Shown: positions 32,418 to 45,765 of the stretch, one piece after another
Layout of the letters: each line of letters opens with the position of its first letter
Numbering within the stretch: the stretch's first letter is position 1
DNA from: Schistocerca nitens
Lineage: Eukaryota > Arthropoda > Insecta > Orthoptera > Acrididae
Direction: 5' to 3'
NCBI RefSeq assembly: GCF_023898315.1
Contig: NC_064616.1
Span: 291,489,205-291,553,204, forward strand
DNA length: 64,000 nucleotides
Notes under the pieces: model-generated
The model's database searches: none
What the model was told of the DNA's origin: nothing
Seen by the model: only the letters and a program-made list of their open reading frames with translations
Program-made: the position numbers and the translations under genes

Positions 32418-34080
32418 ATGCACAACAACTTTCAGCTCGTATGAAAGTGAATTTTGCACCAAGTGCCTGCAGTTTAAATCTATTACCATCCAAAATATTT
32501 CAGTACCCAGGTGTTTTGTGTTCATACAGTCAAATGGAAGAATGAAACTACTGAATTAGTAAGACTTTGCATCTCAAGACATACCTATATCACAAACTGT
32601 AAATTTAAATAAAACTATACATTTTACCATCTGCTTTCTTACCACATCATGTTTGAAATTTGTGCCACACTACTTTTGATCACTATTTAGTTGTTTCATC
32701 AGATCCACTTTTACAGCAACTCAGTGACCCCCACAACTTCATGAAGACGGAATATGGTATCCGGATACCTTTGATCGTTTCTGATCCACTGTCAAACTAT
32801 GTCTGACATTACAATTTTCCACTATGGCTGTCATGTCAGAAAATGTCTGATATTTTTCCAATATGATGCTTCCAATCCGCACCACTAATGGAATTCGTGT
32901 GGTGCATGGCAGCACTTAGTATGAAAATATTGTGCTCATATGTTTATAGCACAGTATCTACCGGTGGAAAACAGATGCGTGATGAACATTTTGTATAGCC
33001 TCATCACTGGTTTTCAAAAGCCCTTGCTGCCACTGATGTTGACGCCGAGTAGCCACTGTCGGTATGGTAGTCCAAGCTTGTGGGTTTGTCAAACAGCTTC
33101 TGGTACAGTACATGGCTAAGACAATTTTTCTCTGCCACTACTGAACAGCTATGTCCCATGGTCAGGTAACTGGATAGGATAAATATGGCTCTACAACACT
33201 CCAACAAATTAGGAACAAAGTCACACAAATGTGTTAAAGTGTTATTATCCTTGTGACTAGCTGAATACTGAAGCCTGCCACACCACTTGTAATATAAATC
33301 AAAAAATTCCAAGAAAGTCCCTTAATGACTGAGTGCAAATAATCATAAATATCTTCAAAGTACGTACCAGACACAACTTACAGTAACCGTCTGTTAACTT
33401 CTAACAGTTCACTAACAGACGTTCCCTGACTAAGTCAGCCCTGGACAATAATCTTTAACCAAGTGTAAGAGCTGCTCTTCTGTCTTTCGAGTGGCCCTCT
33501 GTCCATTATCGTCCATTAAGTGGTGGACTCTACTCAGGCAGCAATTCGCTGAGGCGCAATTGATACCTTCGTCCTCAGCACTGCTTGTTGCACTGTAAAA
33601 CATCTGATGGAGTGGGTCTATCGCAGTGCCACCAGCTTGCATACTTGTGCCTGTGGTGCTTTTGCCCTGTCTGTCTCTTGTTCGGACAAAACAGCAGATG
33701 ATTTGGTGAGGTAGCTTCCAAAGGCATTGAGGATGAAGGAAAATTTGGTGATGAAAGTAACAGATAAGAAACATGTCCTGTGTGCACTGATTTAAGTTCC
33801 AGTGGATCAGAATCTAGTGGTGGAGTGGACAGAAAATGAAAAGACATACACTCTGGCAAATACCTGTAAAGTTTATCATGATGGCCATTGTAGTCAGTAG
33901 AAGATTCCTTTTTCTGTCCTATTAAAAGGTTTTATCTTTCCTCAGCCTGTTCTACCAAAAGCCTATTTTGTATATTTCCAACTGTTCTTCACTGACAATT
34001 TTGTTTGACAAATTGTGAATACTACACATATGTATAGAAAAGAAAACATACAGGAAGGCACAACACATGCAAAACACATA
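32418..34080. other. Unrecognised DNA with open frames on the minus strand
   Basis: Minus-strand frames 33004-33312 (102 codons), 33430-33774 (114) and 33575-33859 (94) overlap partly and may be remnants of a coding repeat or a decayed gene. One contains FVPNLLECCRAIFILSSYL. No domain was recognised and no Array II landmark was found. Confidence 0.3.
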
Positions 34081-34559
34081 ATGTCTCACTTTCAGAGAGA
34101 TGTCGCCTTAGAAGAACTGAAGGCTTTTCTTGAGAGCAATATTGAAAATGATTTGAAGGCGGAGTTAGAAAAATATTTTACACAAGACTAGCTAGAGTCA
34201 AGTGCATTTTCCAAGGATATTTCATCTCATCTCTGTTTCTTTCTATGATGCTTCATGCAGCATTTAGTTACACCTACAATACCTCAGAGTCTTCAGTGTA
34301 TCGAACAGAGCAAGGTGATGAACTTTACTGAGTACACTTACAGTAGAAGCAAAGAACTTTACACCATAAAAATAAATGTGGTAGCAGATCAGAGCACAGT
34401 ATTATCCAAGGAAGAAATCTGTTCAAGTGCTACAATCCAAAAGATCATACAGGGGTGCTTAAAAGGTTTCTGTCCATGTGAATCATAAGACGATTATGTT
34501 TCACCTCACAATCCATGCTATGAAAAGACACCTACAGAAATTCTTATTCATCCTGGTTT

Positions 34560-35130
34560 ACCTTAGGAACCCCATCAGTGGTTATTTTGGCACAGCAATT
34601 GCTTGTTTGTACAGATGGTCTTGGTTACTACATTTCTACTGTCCGCTTCTACGCCAGCCCTCAACTAGCTTGGGAATTGCCCAAAATGGAATTTCATCTA
34701 ATAGGCACAGCTGTGACTCTTGCAAAAGGATTCTCCATGTTATTTGAACTAGACAAAGCTTGATGAATATGAGTATTGAACCTATCAAACTGACATGCTA
34801 ATTGTGTATCTTTCTTTCCATCACAAATGGTTGCTGACTATATTGGATACTTTTTTCATCATCAGACTCATTCCATCACTGCCGAAAGTAACAAAGAGCC
34901 TGTGCAGTTACTAAAAACACTGTTGTTTGGAACACCTAGAGTTGATCGGTGGAGTGGACAGGGCTGATTGCTACTGTGGTTGCCATGGTTTACAAGGAAA
35001 CACTGCAAGTTGTGCAAAAATTATTCCTATGATTCATTGAAGTTGCTATAACAAAGAATTATATTCTCTACTCAATAAGCAAAATTAATGTCAAGAACAT
35101 CTGCAGACTCACATTTCCTTCACAAAAAAC
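34560..35130 (+). pseudogene. piggyBac-like transposase fragment
   Basis: A plus-strand frame at 34578-34763 reads YYISTVRFYASPQLAWELPK and then FHLIGTAVTLAKGF. This matches the piggyBac core block normally written FTDRFYTSPxLA...HLIGT; the Asp of TDRFY is replaced (TVRFY). Downstream, at 34948-34968, GGVDRAD matches the conserved piggyBac GGVDRxD block, then FIEVAITKNYILYS. Several frame changes and stops separate the blocks. The ends were not located. It is a different copy from 20967-21898 and keeps the opposite part of the protein. Confidence 0.65.
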
Positions 35131-35999
35131 CTATACAGACAGCTATCCGGTCAGGTGAGAAATACAGATTCTGAGGAAAGAGGAAAACCACCATCATCTG
35201 ACAATCGGTACATTCTAAAACAGAGGATACATTTAATTAATCATCATGAATGAAAAATCAACAAATCACTGCATCAGTTTCAGCACCCACAAAGAGAAAA
35301 AAAGACAAATGGGAACAATTTCGGCTTTGTTAAGAATGCAGGAAGAAGCCTCTACTTCAACTATGTTCCTATTTTAAGAAGCGCAATACAGAAAGCATAA
35401 AAAGCAATCATAATCAAGCAACAAATGTAGTATCAAAACCAGAGTAACAGATAACAAAACTGACAAAGCATTGTCACATTGCATTTCCTTTGTTAAAACA
35501 GAAGCGTATTAACTGGTATTACCATACATCCTTACCCTCATCACTTAAATAATAATTGGGGAGAGTGCACAGAGTAGAAATTTGTAATGGATAATATTAA
35601 GACACCTCTTCCTGACCAAAGAGTCCACATTCCTACTATACATAGCCATGATGAAATCTATGAAATATCCCAATCTCATTCACACTGTGTGCAAATGTGT
35701 AATGCATGTACTATTCTTGACACTCAAATACAGCACTTATGATTTATTATTATTATCATTCCTGCATTACTAACAGTGTTCACTTCGACTCCTGAAATGT
35801 ATAACACACAACCCAGAGCATCAATTATTGGATTCAAAACTACGAACAATAAATCACTTACCTCAATATAAAAGTAATGTACTTTTTCAGTCACACTATA
35901 GTCCAAGAAGACTGCTTTTCATGACCAGTGTACAAGGCTTTAATATGGACCATTGGGAATTCTGTTTGGATATCATTGACCTGTACACATAATATTCAA
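35131..35999. other. AT-rich DNA, possible 3' part of the piggyBac-like relic
   Basis: A lysine-rich stretch near 35290-35330 (PTKRKKDKWEQF-like) could belong to the piggyBac tail, but no cysteine-rich domain was seen. The rest is unrecognised. Confidence 0.3.
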
Positions 36000-38900
36000 G
36001 TTATTTCACATGTCATACTATCTGTTAATACCACCTGATTCACACAATATACCTGCCTCAAATTATTACTTCTATGCAGAAAATAATTCTTCACTATGCA
36101 TATCTTATGCACTTAGTACCACAACAGTTACAATGAATTATGAAGATGTCGTTCCTGTAAACAGATATTACCCAAACAATAAGAATGCCCACAATCTGTG
36201 CAGACACTATAAAGAAGTGTTTCAACTTTCAGCTGGAGTGAAAGTTAATTTCATCCCCTACTGAAGTCATTGATACACATGGACTCATAAAGTAAACATC
36301 TTTAGGCACTTACCACAAATAATAGATTAAAACTCGTTCACTACTAGCAATATGAAACCAAGTACAAATCTAGATTGCAATATTTCAAATTTCATGTTGC
36401 AGTGATTGAAATGAAGCTGTTAATGAGTCCACTAGTTAAGTGTGCAAAGCCACAATTAATATCTATGATAATTCTTATCTTACTCACATGATACTGTAAG
36501 ACACCGTACAACCAATGCCACATGAAATTTACTGAATCAGTTTCAATAGGAGAACTACAACTACCAACCCTACAGTTGTGAACTTGGCCCAAGTGACTGT
36601 CATCTGTTCCATCCTCTATATTCCTTTTTTGGCAGCAATACATTTCCACAATGAAGCTGAGGTGCCAACTGAAGGGACTTTGTGGTGCTGGATGTTGGCG
36701 GCTGACTCCTATGAGATGTGCATGCAACTGAAGGTGCACTGTTTCAATAATGCCTCATTAATGTCTGTGACTATGTTGTGAAGTAGCCAGTGTATCAATG
36801 TAAATATTCCAATAAATATATCTAAATATATTTTTCCTTTCTTTATCGGTCATCAAAAAGTTGCTTTCTGGTTGCAACTTATATTTACACTATCATCTGA
36901 GATGAAAGTGACTTACATTCGCTGTGGATGTAATTTACACATAGGAACACCTAAAATATTCCTCCACTCAGTAACAGTAGGCTCAGAAAATCAAAAGACA
37001 GTATTAAACTAGTCCATTAGAAACAATGTACAACGATTGCAACATTTAAAACACACCATGTGACACATCTCATTGCAAGTGCTTTTACTTAGCTACTCAC
37101 TGTTCTCTATAAGATTACAAAGCGAAACTATTTGCTCCTGGGTATGAACAACACATCTACCTGACAAATGAAACCACTTCTTAGTTACACATAGGAATTT
37201 TAAAAGCTATGGAAAATTCGTATATTTTCAGATCTACATTGCTGCACTAATGCCAACTTCTGACGGTCAGTGTCAAAGACGACAATATACTGAGGAGAAA
37301 AATAGAGATATAACACTGGTAAATGCAAATACCCTTCATGGCATAAAATGCAATACATTGCACACATTGCAGAACTACTAATGCTGGTACCACACAACAT
37401 TCCTACCTCAAACAACTGACATCTGTGGGAAAATGTACTTCTAACAAAGACCATGGTGAGCTCCTAGTACTACAAATCTGATGATCCGCTTGGAATGATG
37501 TCATTACCTGTAAATACAGATCAATGTGTCATAGTGGAACATAACAGAATGTTCTTAGTATATGTACTATCCCATAACCAGCACCCTTCATGATGCACTT
37601 ATTAACATTATGCAATACTTGATTGGCAGAAAAACAAAAAATAAATATGCAAATATGTTGTATGTTTCTACATACACAGAGCACACTACATAAGAGTGGC
37701 TCTAAAATTACCATCCATCAAAGTGACAATCTACCACAAAAGATCCTCACTACTAGATTTAAATAGTTAACTTATTTAATTCTCATATCACTTCTTTTTC
37801 CTAAATCATTCTCAAATAACAACTGTGTATCAAACTTAAGAATGGTTAGTTTCATATACCTAACATGCCTTATTCACCTTTAGTGCAAGAGAAGGATGTT
37901 ATGATCTCAAGACTTACAAAGGCATTACAAAGTCATGTTGTTTTAGTGCTGCCAATTTTCCATAACTCTCAAACAATAATTCCCACTGAAGCAGGCAACG
38001 CAGTGTAAAATGATCATAAGTGATTTGTCAATCTCACAGTTTTCTATTCCATGAAAAAGTTGTGCGTTGTTAGGTCTTTCAAGCTCTGTATTTACAATTC
38101 ATTGGGTAAAATGCTCCAAGTCTGCTGCCAACAGTTGGCCTTTGGCATTACACATGTAATTTTGCAGATGAAGTACTTGAGACATGCACAAGATCTGATG
38201 CACTAGTATCACATGTAACTTGTGCCATGAATTTTCGCAGTGCAAGAAGATAGTGTACATGAGATTCAAAACTAACATTGTACTTGTAGGAGTGCCAATT
38301 ATTCAGTTGCAGTCTTTAAGGCAGTAACATTTCTTTTATCAATAAAAAAACAAACAAAAATGCAAGAAGGGGGCTACTTCATTGGGTACTAAAGGCTCTG
38401 GTCTCATAACTAGATAGCTACTTTCAAAGCAGTTTGCTCACCACTTACACCTTCGTTTCATCTGTCATGATGCTTATAAACTCAGGATGCTGCAGAAATC
38501 AGTTGGTACCAGTGGCCTTCCAAGGCCTGTTTCAATGGAGTTTGGTTTTTTTTTGGAACACAGCATACCATTTATGTTACATCAGTGCACAGCAATAAAA
38601 GCTATAGGAATTGGAATGACAATGTTTTTCTCACAGTCACATTTCTGTGTTTTTAAACTTATTCCTTGGCAACTAATTGTATATGATTATACACTAAAAC
38701 AAGACGAATAATATCTGTGTATCATGACTCCCCCAACTGAGAAATCATCGTATAAGGTCTCAACAAAAACACAAGAAGCACAGGAAACATTACATAACTG
38801 ATAACATAACATACAATGTAGATTGTTTACAGTATGTTCATAAACCAACAATTAAAGTCACAAAAACCAGTGCAATGTGGCAGATCCATTGGAAATATTG

Positions 38901-40444
38901 AAAAGATTTTTGACATTTACTTCAAAATGTACTCAGCTGCCCCATTTAATGTCTGCATCATCTAGTATGAACTTCCATAAAATTAGGATTACATTACAGT
39001 CGGTGCATTCACAGAGTTGTATAACTGACCAACTAACAAAATTAATCCACTATATAGCATGAACAAAGAAACCTCCTAGTCCATATATGCAGTAATGCAC
39101 CATAAGCTAGATATCTTGCAATAAGTTGAGTAAGAGCCAAAGTGTTAAGTCAAGAGCTATAAGAACATGAAAGCTTTTCACAATGCAACACACCTTTTGG
39201 TAACATATATGATGCCAACAAGTAATCTATTTCTAGCATCTTCAAAGTATCTCACACCACGGACTTTCACAGAAAAAAATGTTATTCTAACATATCAACA
39301 GTTGTAACCTCCTTCCAATTTAGATCTGTGAGTTTCTTATGGGCAACAACCAACAACAAAACTGAAGCGGTGAGTATAAAGTAAGAGAGACCTTGCAAAT
39401 AGTTTGAAGGTATTTGCATTAATTGAAAGTGTATCGTGTGATCATCAGAAAGGTTAACTACAGGCAATACTTCACAGATACATACCCAAAGAATAAGAAA
39501 ACCCAGACTCTGTGTAGACATTGTATAAAAGAATTTCAATTTTCAGCTGAAGTGAATGTGAATTGCATCCCTTATGGAAGTAAATGATACACATGGACTA
39601 ATAAAGTAACCTTGTCGCCAGTAACTTTAGGCACTAAACACAAATAATGGTTTAAAACGAGTTCATTACCAGCAATATGCAACTCACACTGCATCTAAAT
39701 TGTAACACGTCGCACTTCATGTTGTAATGATTGAAATGAAGCAATTAATGAGTCCACTAGTTAACCGGGCAAAGCCACAATTAAAAGCTACGAAAATTCT
39801 TATCTTGCTCACAGGATACTGCAAGACCCCATACAGTCAATGCGAAATGAAACTTACTGAATTAGTTTCGAAGGGAGAACTTCAACCACCAGCCCTACAG
39901 CTGCAAACTTGACCGCAGTCACTGTCATCTATTCCATCCCATGATATCTTTTTTGGCAGCAACACATTTGCACAATGAAGCTGAGGGACCAGCTGAAGGA
40001 AGTTTGTGGTCCAGGATGTTGGTGAATGACTCCTATGAGATGTGCTTGCAACTGAAGGTGGACTGTTTCAAAAATGCCTCAACAATGTCAGTGATTATGT
40101 TGGGAAGTAGCCAGTCAAAAAATATAAATATTCCAATAAATATTTATAAATGCAGTTATTCTTTCTTTATCAGTTGTCAAAACCTGCTTTCTGGTTGCAA
40201 CTTGTATTTAAACTATCAACTGAAATGAAAGTGAATTACATTCCCTGTTCATGTAATTTACTCATATGAACATCTAAACCATTTCTGGACTCAGTAACAG
40301 TAGGTACAACAGTACAAATGTGCAACCCATGATACATCTTCAACATATGATATGCCACTTCTTGTTACAAATGTTCTTGTATAGACACTCACTGTTCTCT
40401 ATAAAATTACAAAGCAAAAGGATTTATTCTTGGATTTGCACAGC
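36000..40444 (+). repeat. Array II, two older copies (period about 3.3 kb)
   Basis: Landmarks such as ATGAGTCCACTAGTTAA and GCAAAGCCACAATTAA recur at about 36425 and 39745. TTGCTTTCTGGTTGCAACTT recurs at about 36860 and 40185. The offset is about 3.3 kb. An ORF-region landmark (ATCTGTGGGAAAATGTACTT) is at 37421. By eye these copies are roughly 15-25% diverged from the young units. No gene was identified. The second copy is cut at 40444 by the hAT-like insertion. Confidence 0.75.
38361..38557 (+). repeat. 5S-derived SINE, 3' part only
   Basis: The segments GGGGGCTACTTCATTGGGTA, GTCTCATAAC, GGTACCAGTGGCCTTCCAAG and GGAGTTTGGTTTTT match the 3' body of the SINE seen complete at 52676-53020. The 5S-like head is absent. 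Its presence in an old Array II copy shows that the SINE joined the unit before the young copies formed. Confidence 0.7.
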
Positions 40445-43400
40445 CAGGGCCGGCACAAGGCATGTGCGAAAAGTGCGGCCCCACAGGGCGGCACTTTCAG
40501 AGGTGCAGCAAATATGCCCCCCCCCCCCTTTTTATGGACAAACTCAACATTCATGCCCAAGAGGGAATTCAAAACCAAACCTTGGTGGTAGCGGCTTCGG
40601 GAACTGTAGTATGGCGCCTCGACTACCTGCCGGCTGCCCCTGTTGAACAAAGGGAGGGAGGAGGGCTAATTTCTTCCTCAGCACTGTGGCAGCACCATCA
40701 TGTTTTCACTGGAGGAACAGAGAGGGGGAAGCAGTCTGGCGTACCGGCCAGTATTCTTATGAGTGGAGTTCTGCCAGCCTGTTATGTACCGTGAGTTTAC
40801 TCACAACTAATTTTGCAGAAGACGAAATCTAATTCGGAAATTTGAATGCAATGTTTGATACTGTGGTTACATGTCTGAAGCAATTTTATTAAGCCCTTCA
40901 ATGGCAGTTTCTGAGTGTCTTATTCTTCCTGCATTACGGAGAAAATGGTTAAACATTACTACAGTCAAACATATCCAACACCTACAATGGCTAGAAGTAT
41001 TCCGAATGGGTAAATACTCTGCGAGTAATTACAAGAGATAAAGACATTGCTAATAAGACTGACATAAGTTGGGTTACAATGTATTTTTGGAAATTTTTGC
41101 TATCCGTTTCAGAGTGATAGTCAGACATTTTGGTTTTTGAGCCATGAAACACCTGTCTCCGCCTGCATGAACAACAATTAAACTCTGACTGGCACTTTTG
41201 TTTGACAATGCTACTCACGCACTATTACCTTGCCAACATTTATTTACTGTACAATGCATGTGAATCCATGTTTCATCTTAGTAAACTAAGAAAGACTGGT
41301 CTTTTAGCAACAATGCCTTCTCGTTCGCACAAAACAAAATGTTAATTTTGACACCTTCTAAAACGAAAATCTATAGACAGAACCGTTTCCTTGCTGGCTT
41401 TGAAGCTCGTTTCTGTTTGAAAAAAGTTGTGCAGTTTTTGCAAATTTCATACTTCTTTCTATTGTCCATAATGCCATAGAAATTGCAGCCTCATAACACG
41501 TTTATCCATATCATCAGTCACATACCTACTGTGAGCTTCTTACTTCTTCTTCTTGGGCGCTAGTTTAACCGTAGCCTCGCTGTACCTCGTCATGTGACCT
41601 AGTTCCTGGCACTGCCGAGTCACCACTTCACCTTTCCAGGCAATTGGTATTGTTGCATTCTCTACAACTAAAACTACAGAATTTGTTTCAGTAGATGGCC
41701 GAGGAAGTCGATTGGTCAGAAGCTCCTTCATTGCATTTCGTAAAAACAGAAGAATTGGTGCGTCCGAATTTCTTGCAACTTGGCATGTAATAGGTAAGTA
41801 CTTTTCATATAACATACAATTAGTATTGCACATGCACGTTACTCATAAGTTAGAATTTTTCTCCTTCAAGATTGCAGAATAGGAAAATTTATTTTTCTTA
41901 TGATCTGTTGCTTCAAAAATTGGCAAGTTGGCAAAAAAGCATGCGTTGTCCCAATAGCTAGAATAAATATAAATCGAAGAAAAGTTAAGTGATACGGCGA
42001 TGACTAATTTGTTACCCCTTATTCCATAATCAGACATGAAAGAAGTGGTACATGGAAATTATGACAGATGTTGTGTCAGTTCTTTGATCAGAACAACCAC
42101 AGTCCAGTGAATTAATATATTTTGACTAGCATTAGTACCCGTCGCTGGTCAGCTATGTATTTATGGCATTATTATGCTACTCCATCCACTTATTCTTCCT
42201 CTCTCCATGGTCTTCTGTCCCACTCTTTGACTGTTTCACCTGCGTCTGTAGTGAAATTTGTCATGAAATTAAATTTCACGTGGCTCAATTCCTATGACTT
42301 CATCTCCTGAACAGTAATATAATTTTCCGTTTATGTGCAGTGGAGTATCAGGAAATTGTCTGCAAAGTGTGTTGCAAATAAAGTTAGTACATTGACATCA
42401 ACAGTCAGTTTCATGTAATCATTCTTTGCAGGCTGGATCGAAACATGTCCGATGGTAGAAAAAGACTGCCTGGCAGTGAATATAGGAAAATACGGGTGAT
42501 GAAGGAAGATGATGATAAGAAGCAAAAGGATGCACTACAACGATATTTCAAGCCAAAGAGAGAACGACCTAGCAGCAGTGAGGGTGGAAAAATAGATCCT
42601 GAAAGTACAGATCCTAGTGGAGGTACTGCAGCTACATTTTTATCTTCCGGACATGACCAGAAAGTTGACAAACACAGTACTGCAACCACTGCATACAGTA
42701 GCAATGCTGACGGTGGGCCACCCACAAAGTGTTCAACAGACCTCGTCTGGACTCAAGACCTACTTTGTCATGAAAGCTTCAAGATTGAAACATCAGGCAA
42801 AACTGAAATTAGGCAACCCGATTCGGAAAATACCAGAGGAACATCAGCCAAGTTACTAACCACAGGAAAAGAGATTTAAGGCGAACCTAAACTGAAAGAC
42901 ACAATTGACTCATATCCCGGAAGATGGCAGGAAATTATTACCGACTGCATTCGAACGACTTTGGTCATGCGAGGTCCCCCGAGCGCATCAAGGAAACTGA
43001 AGAACGTCCTAAAAACGTGGACAACCGGAGTTTCAGCCCTGGGCACTATAGCTATTCTTTGAAGAATTTAGAAGAAGCAGATATACATTGGTTAGTGTAC
43101 TCAATGAGCAAGCTTTTTTGTTGCAAGCTTTTTTCGTCATCTACAGTAAAAATTTCAAAGAAAGGTATAAGCTACTGGCGGCAACTTGCATCATATCTCG
43201 AAAGTCACAGGAAGTCTACCGAGCATTTGAATTCACATAAGAAGTGGATGGTGTTGTCCGAGGGTCTGAAAAAGTCACGAACTGTTGATGCCCATCATCA
43301 ATGGCTTCTGAATACTGAAAGCGAACATTGGAAAAATGTTCTTGAGCGCTTAATAGCAATAATTCCTTTCCTGGGTCAGCACTGTCTGCCTTTGAGAGGA

Positions 43401-45337
43401 AGTACAGATACACTCTTTCAGCCTGACAACAGAAACTTCTTGAAACTTGTTGAATTATTCAGAAAGTTCGACGCTGTGATGATGGAGCACCTGCACAGAA
43501 CAAAGCAAGGTGAGAACAAGGGTCATCATTATCTTGGAAAAGAAACAAAGAATGAAATAATTCATCTTATTGGATCATCTATAACCAACAACATTCTATT
43601 AATGATGAAATCTGCTAAGTAATACAGTATAATTCTGGACTGCACACAATATATTTCAAAAGTTGACCAGATGACAGTTGTGGTATGTTTCGTCCAGGAG
43701 ACAAGACTCGACGGGGTATATGATGTCCGAATTTGGGAGTAAATCCTGGGATTTCTTCCAGTGCCTGATTCTTTACGCTCCACTTTCATGCAGGTTGTAC
43801 TCAAGTTCTTCGAAGATAAAAAAAATCCTATGGTGTTATATGACAAGGCAAGGATATGACAATGGAGCAAACATGAAAGGAAAGATGTTTGATCTCCAGA
43901 AATGAATTTCAGATATGAACAAGAGATCATTTTATGTACCATGTAGGAGTCATTCATTGAATCCTGATGTAAATGATGCCGCTAATCTTCTAAATATGCT
44001 GTTTCCATGTTTTTGACAGTGAAAAGCTTGTATGTCTTCTTCTCGTCCTCCGTTCGATTTTGGGATGTCTTGAAGAAGTATCTGCCTAACCTGTCGCTGA
44101 AGCCACTGAACGATACTAGGTGGGAAAGTAGCATCAATGACTTTACTCTGCTGAGGTTTCAAATTGGAGGCGTTTATGATGCACTGGTTCAGATATCAGA
44201 AAAATTCAATGGCATGACCACTCACGAAACAACGTCACTTGTGAATCAAATAAAAAATTACACCTTTCTCTCTTCTGTGGTAATCTGATATGACATTCTG
44301 CTTCACATTAGTGCAGTCAGTAAGACCCTCCAGACCATTGACATAAATGTTTCTGAGACCGTGGAAATGCTTGAAATACAAAAGCATAAAATGAGACCTG
44401 CAGAACAGAAGAAAAGTTTGTGTCTTTCTTGATGGATTCCAAAGAACTGGCTACAGAATTAGAGCTAGAAGATCTAATGTTACCATGGATAAGCGTTTCC
44501 CGGTGATGAAATAAGAAGCCAATACACTACAATACATCTATGAAGGAAGGGATGAGACAATAGATGACCCAACAAAACGAAACAAGATTGAATTCTACTA
44601 TTATCTCTTAGATATAGTAATCACATCTTTGGATGAGAGATTCAATCAACTGAAAGCTCATTGTGATTATTTTGATTTTCTCTACGACATTGACGAGCTG
44701 AAGAACACACCTCCTGACAACCTGGACACAAAGTGTAGAAACCTTGCAGCGATTTTGCAAGATCATGAGTCAAGCGACATTTATGCACTGGAGTTGAGAG
44801 ATGAACTAAAAGTGCTTTCAACATTGTTGAAACCTGGAATAGGTCCCAAAGAGATTCTGAAGTTTATGGGAAGACATAATTTTTGCCCGAATGTTAACAT
44901 TGCTCTGAGAATTCCCTTAACACTCTCAGTGACAGTTGCGAGTGGAAAGAAGAGTTTCTCAAAACTGAAATTGATAAAGACATACCTCTGATCAATGATG
45001 AACAAAATTAATTTGAATGATCTTGCAACAATATCGATTGAGAATGAACTGGCAGAGGACTTACATTACACAGATCATGAGAAAGAGTTTGCACAAGCAA
45101 AAGTTAGGAAGGTTCGATTTGTGTAGTATTTTTTTAAATTTTTATATTATGATCAGTGTCTTGGTTATTTACTGTGTTGTTTATTATTTTGTTCAACATT
45201 AAATAGTTTTCGTAAATATTATTGTTCAAAGCAAATTATCATTAAATTGTGAACATATTTTGTGTTCAGTTGAATACATTATATGTTCACAACCACTGAA
45301 AAATGTTTATTTACATTAACTGTAAGTTCAACCCACA
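40445..45337 (+). mobile_element. hAT-like DNA transposon (ZMYM type), right end not found
   Basis: The left end CAGGGCCGGC (40445-40454) is a typical hAT terminus, inserted in an Array II copy after GATTTGCACAGC. A (C)12 run lies at 40517-40528. Transposase-like coding spans 42445-45126. The matching right terminus was not found before the SINE at 45338, and array sequence resumes only near 45766. The right part has probably been rearranged. Confidence 0.7.
42445..45126 (+). pseudogene. hAT-family transposase, multiply broken
   Basis: The N-terminus (42445-42879) begins MSDGRKRLPGSEYRKIRV, as in ZMYM1-like hAT proteins. The second piece (42924-43622) carries a DUF4371-like region: LKKSRTVDAHHQWLLNTE, FRKFDAVMMEHLHRTKQ and HHYLGKETKNEIIHLIGSS. 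Later pieces include KPLNDTRWESSINDF (44090-44150) and, at 44629-44991, the hAT C-terminal dimerisation region with NIALRIPLTLSVTVASGKKS and FSKLKLIKTYL. The pieces lie in several frames with many stops between 43620 and 45126, so the gene is dead. The N-terminal BED-type zinc finger was not seen clearly. Confidence 0.8.
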
Positions 45338-45527
45338 CAAGATTAGCCGAGCGGTCTAAGGCGATGCAGTCATGGACTGTGTGGCTGGCTCCGGCGGAGG
45401 TTCGAGCCTTCCCTCGGGCATGGGTGTGTGTATTTGTCCTCAGGATAATTTAGGATAAGAAGTGTGTAAGCTTAGGGAGTGATGACCTTAGCAGTTAAGC
45501 CCCATAAGATTTCACACACATTTGGAC
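45338..45527 (+). repeat. tRNA-derived SINE, nearly full length
   Basis: The head AGCCGAGCGGTCTAAGGCG is a box A typical of Leu/Ser tRNAs, and GGAGGTTCGAGCCTTCCC holds box B. The body CTCGGGCATGGGTGTGTGTA and AGCTTAGGGAGTGATGACCT is followed by ATAAGATTTCACACACATTT. It matches the truncated copy at 20163-20262. From memory it is a very common locust SINE. It sits just beyond the hAT-like coding remnant. Confidence 0.85.
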
Positions 45528-45765
45528 AATTGCGTAAATTCACAAAGCTTATAAAAATTAGCTTGATTTATTCAATCAGGTTTGATTACACTTTAGAGCT
45601 AGTGCCCAGCAACTGTTTTGTACAGATCTGTAGAGAATGTCACCAACCAGTGGCAATTTTTGTTTCTATTTTCCAGATCTACTTAGATTTTTGGCACAGT
45701 GTGGCTATTCTTAGTGCTCGTAGGGGTTGCAATTTAGCAGCTCACTCGGTGAGGCACTTGGGCTT

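Noticed and set aside
33004-33859. Host gene on the minus strand
   Set aside because: Frames are short, overlapping and in different phases, with no domain or splice pattern I could support.
45338-45410. Genuine tRNA-Leu or tRNA-Ser gene
   Set aside because: Box A and box B are present, but the sequence continues into a known-style SINE body and a paired acceptor stem was not found.
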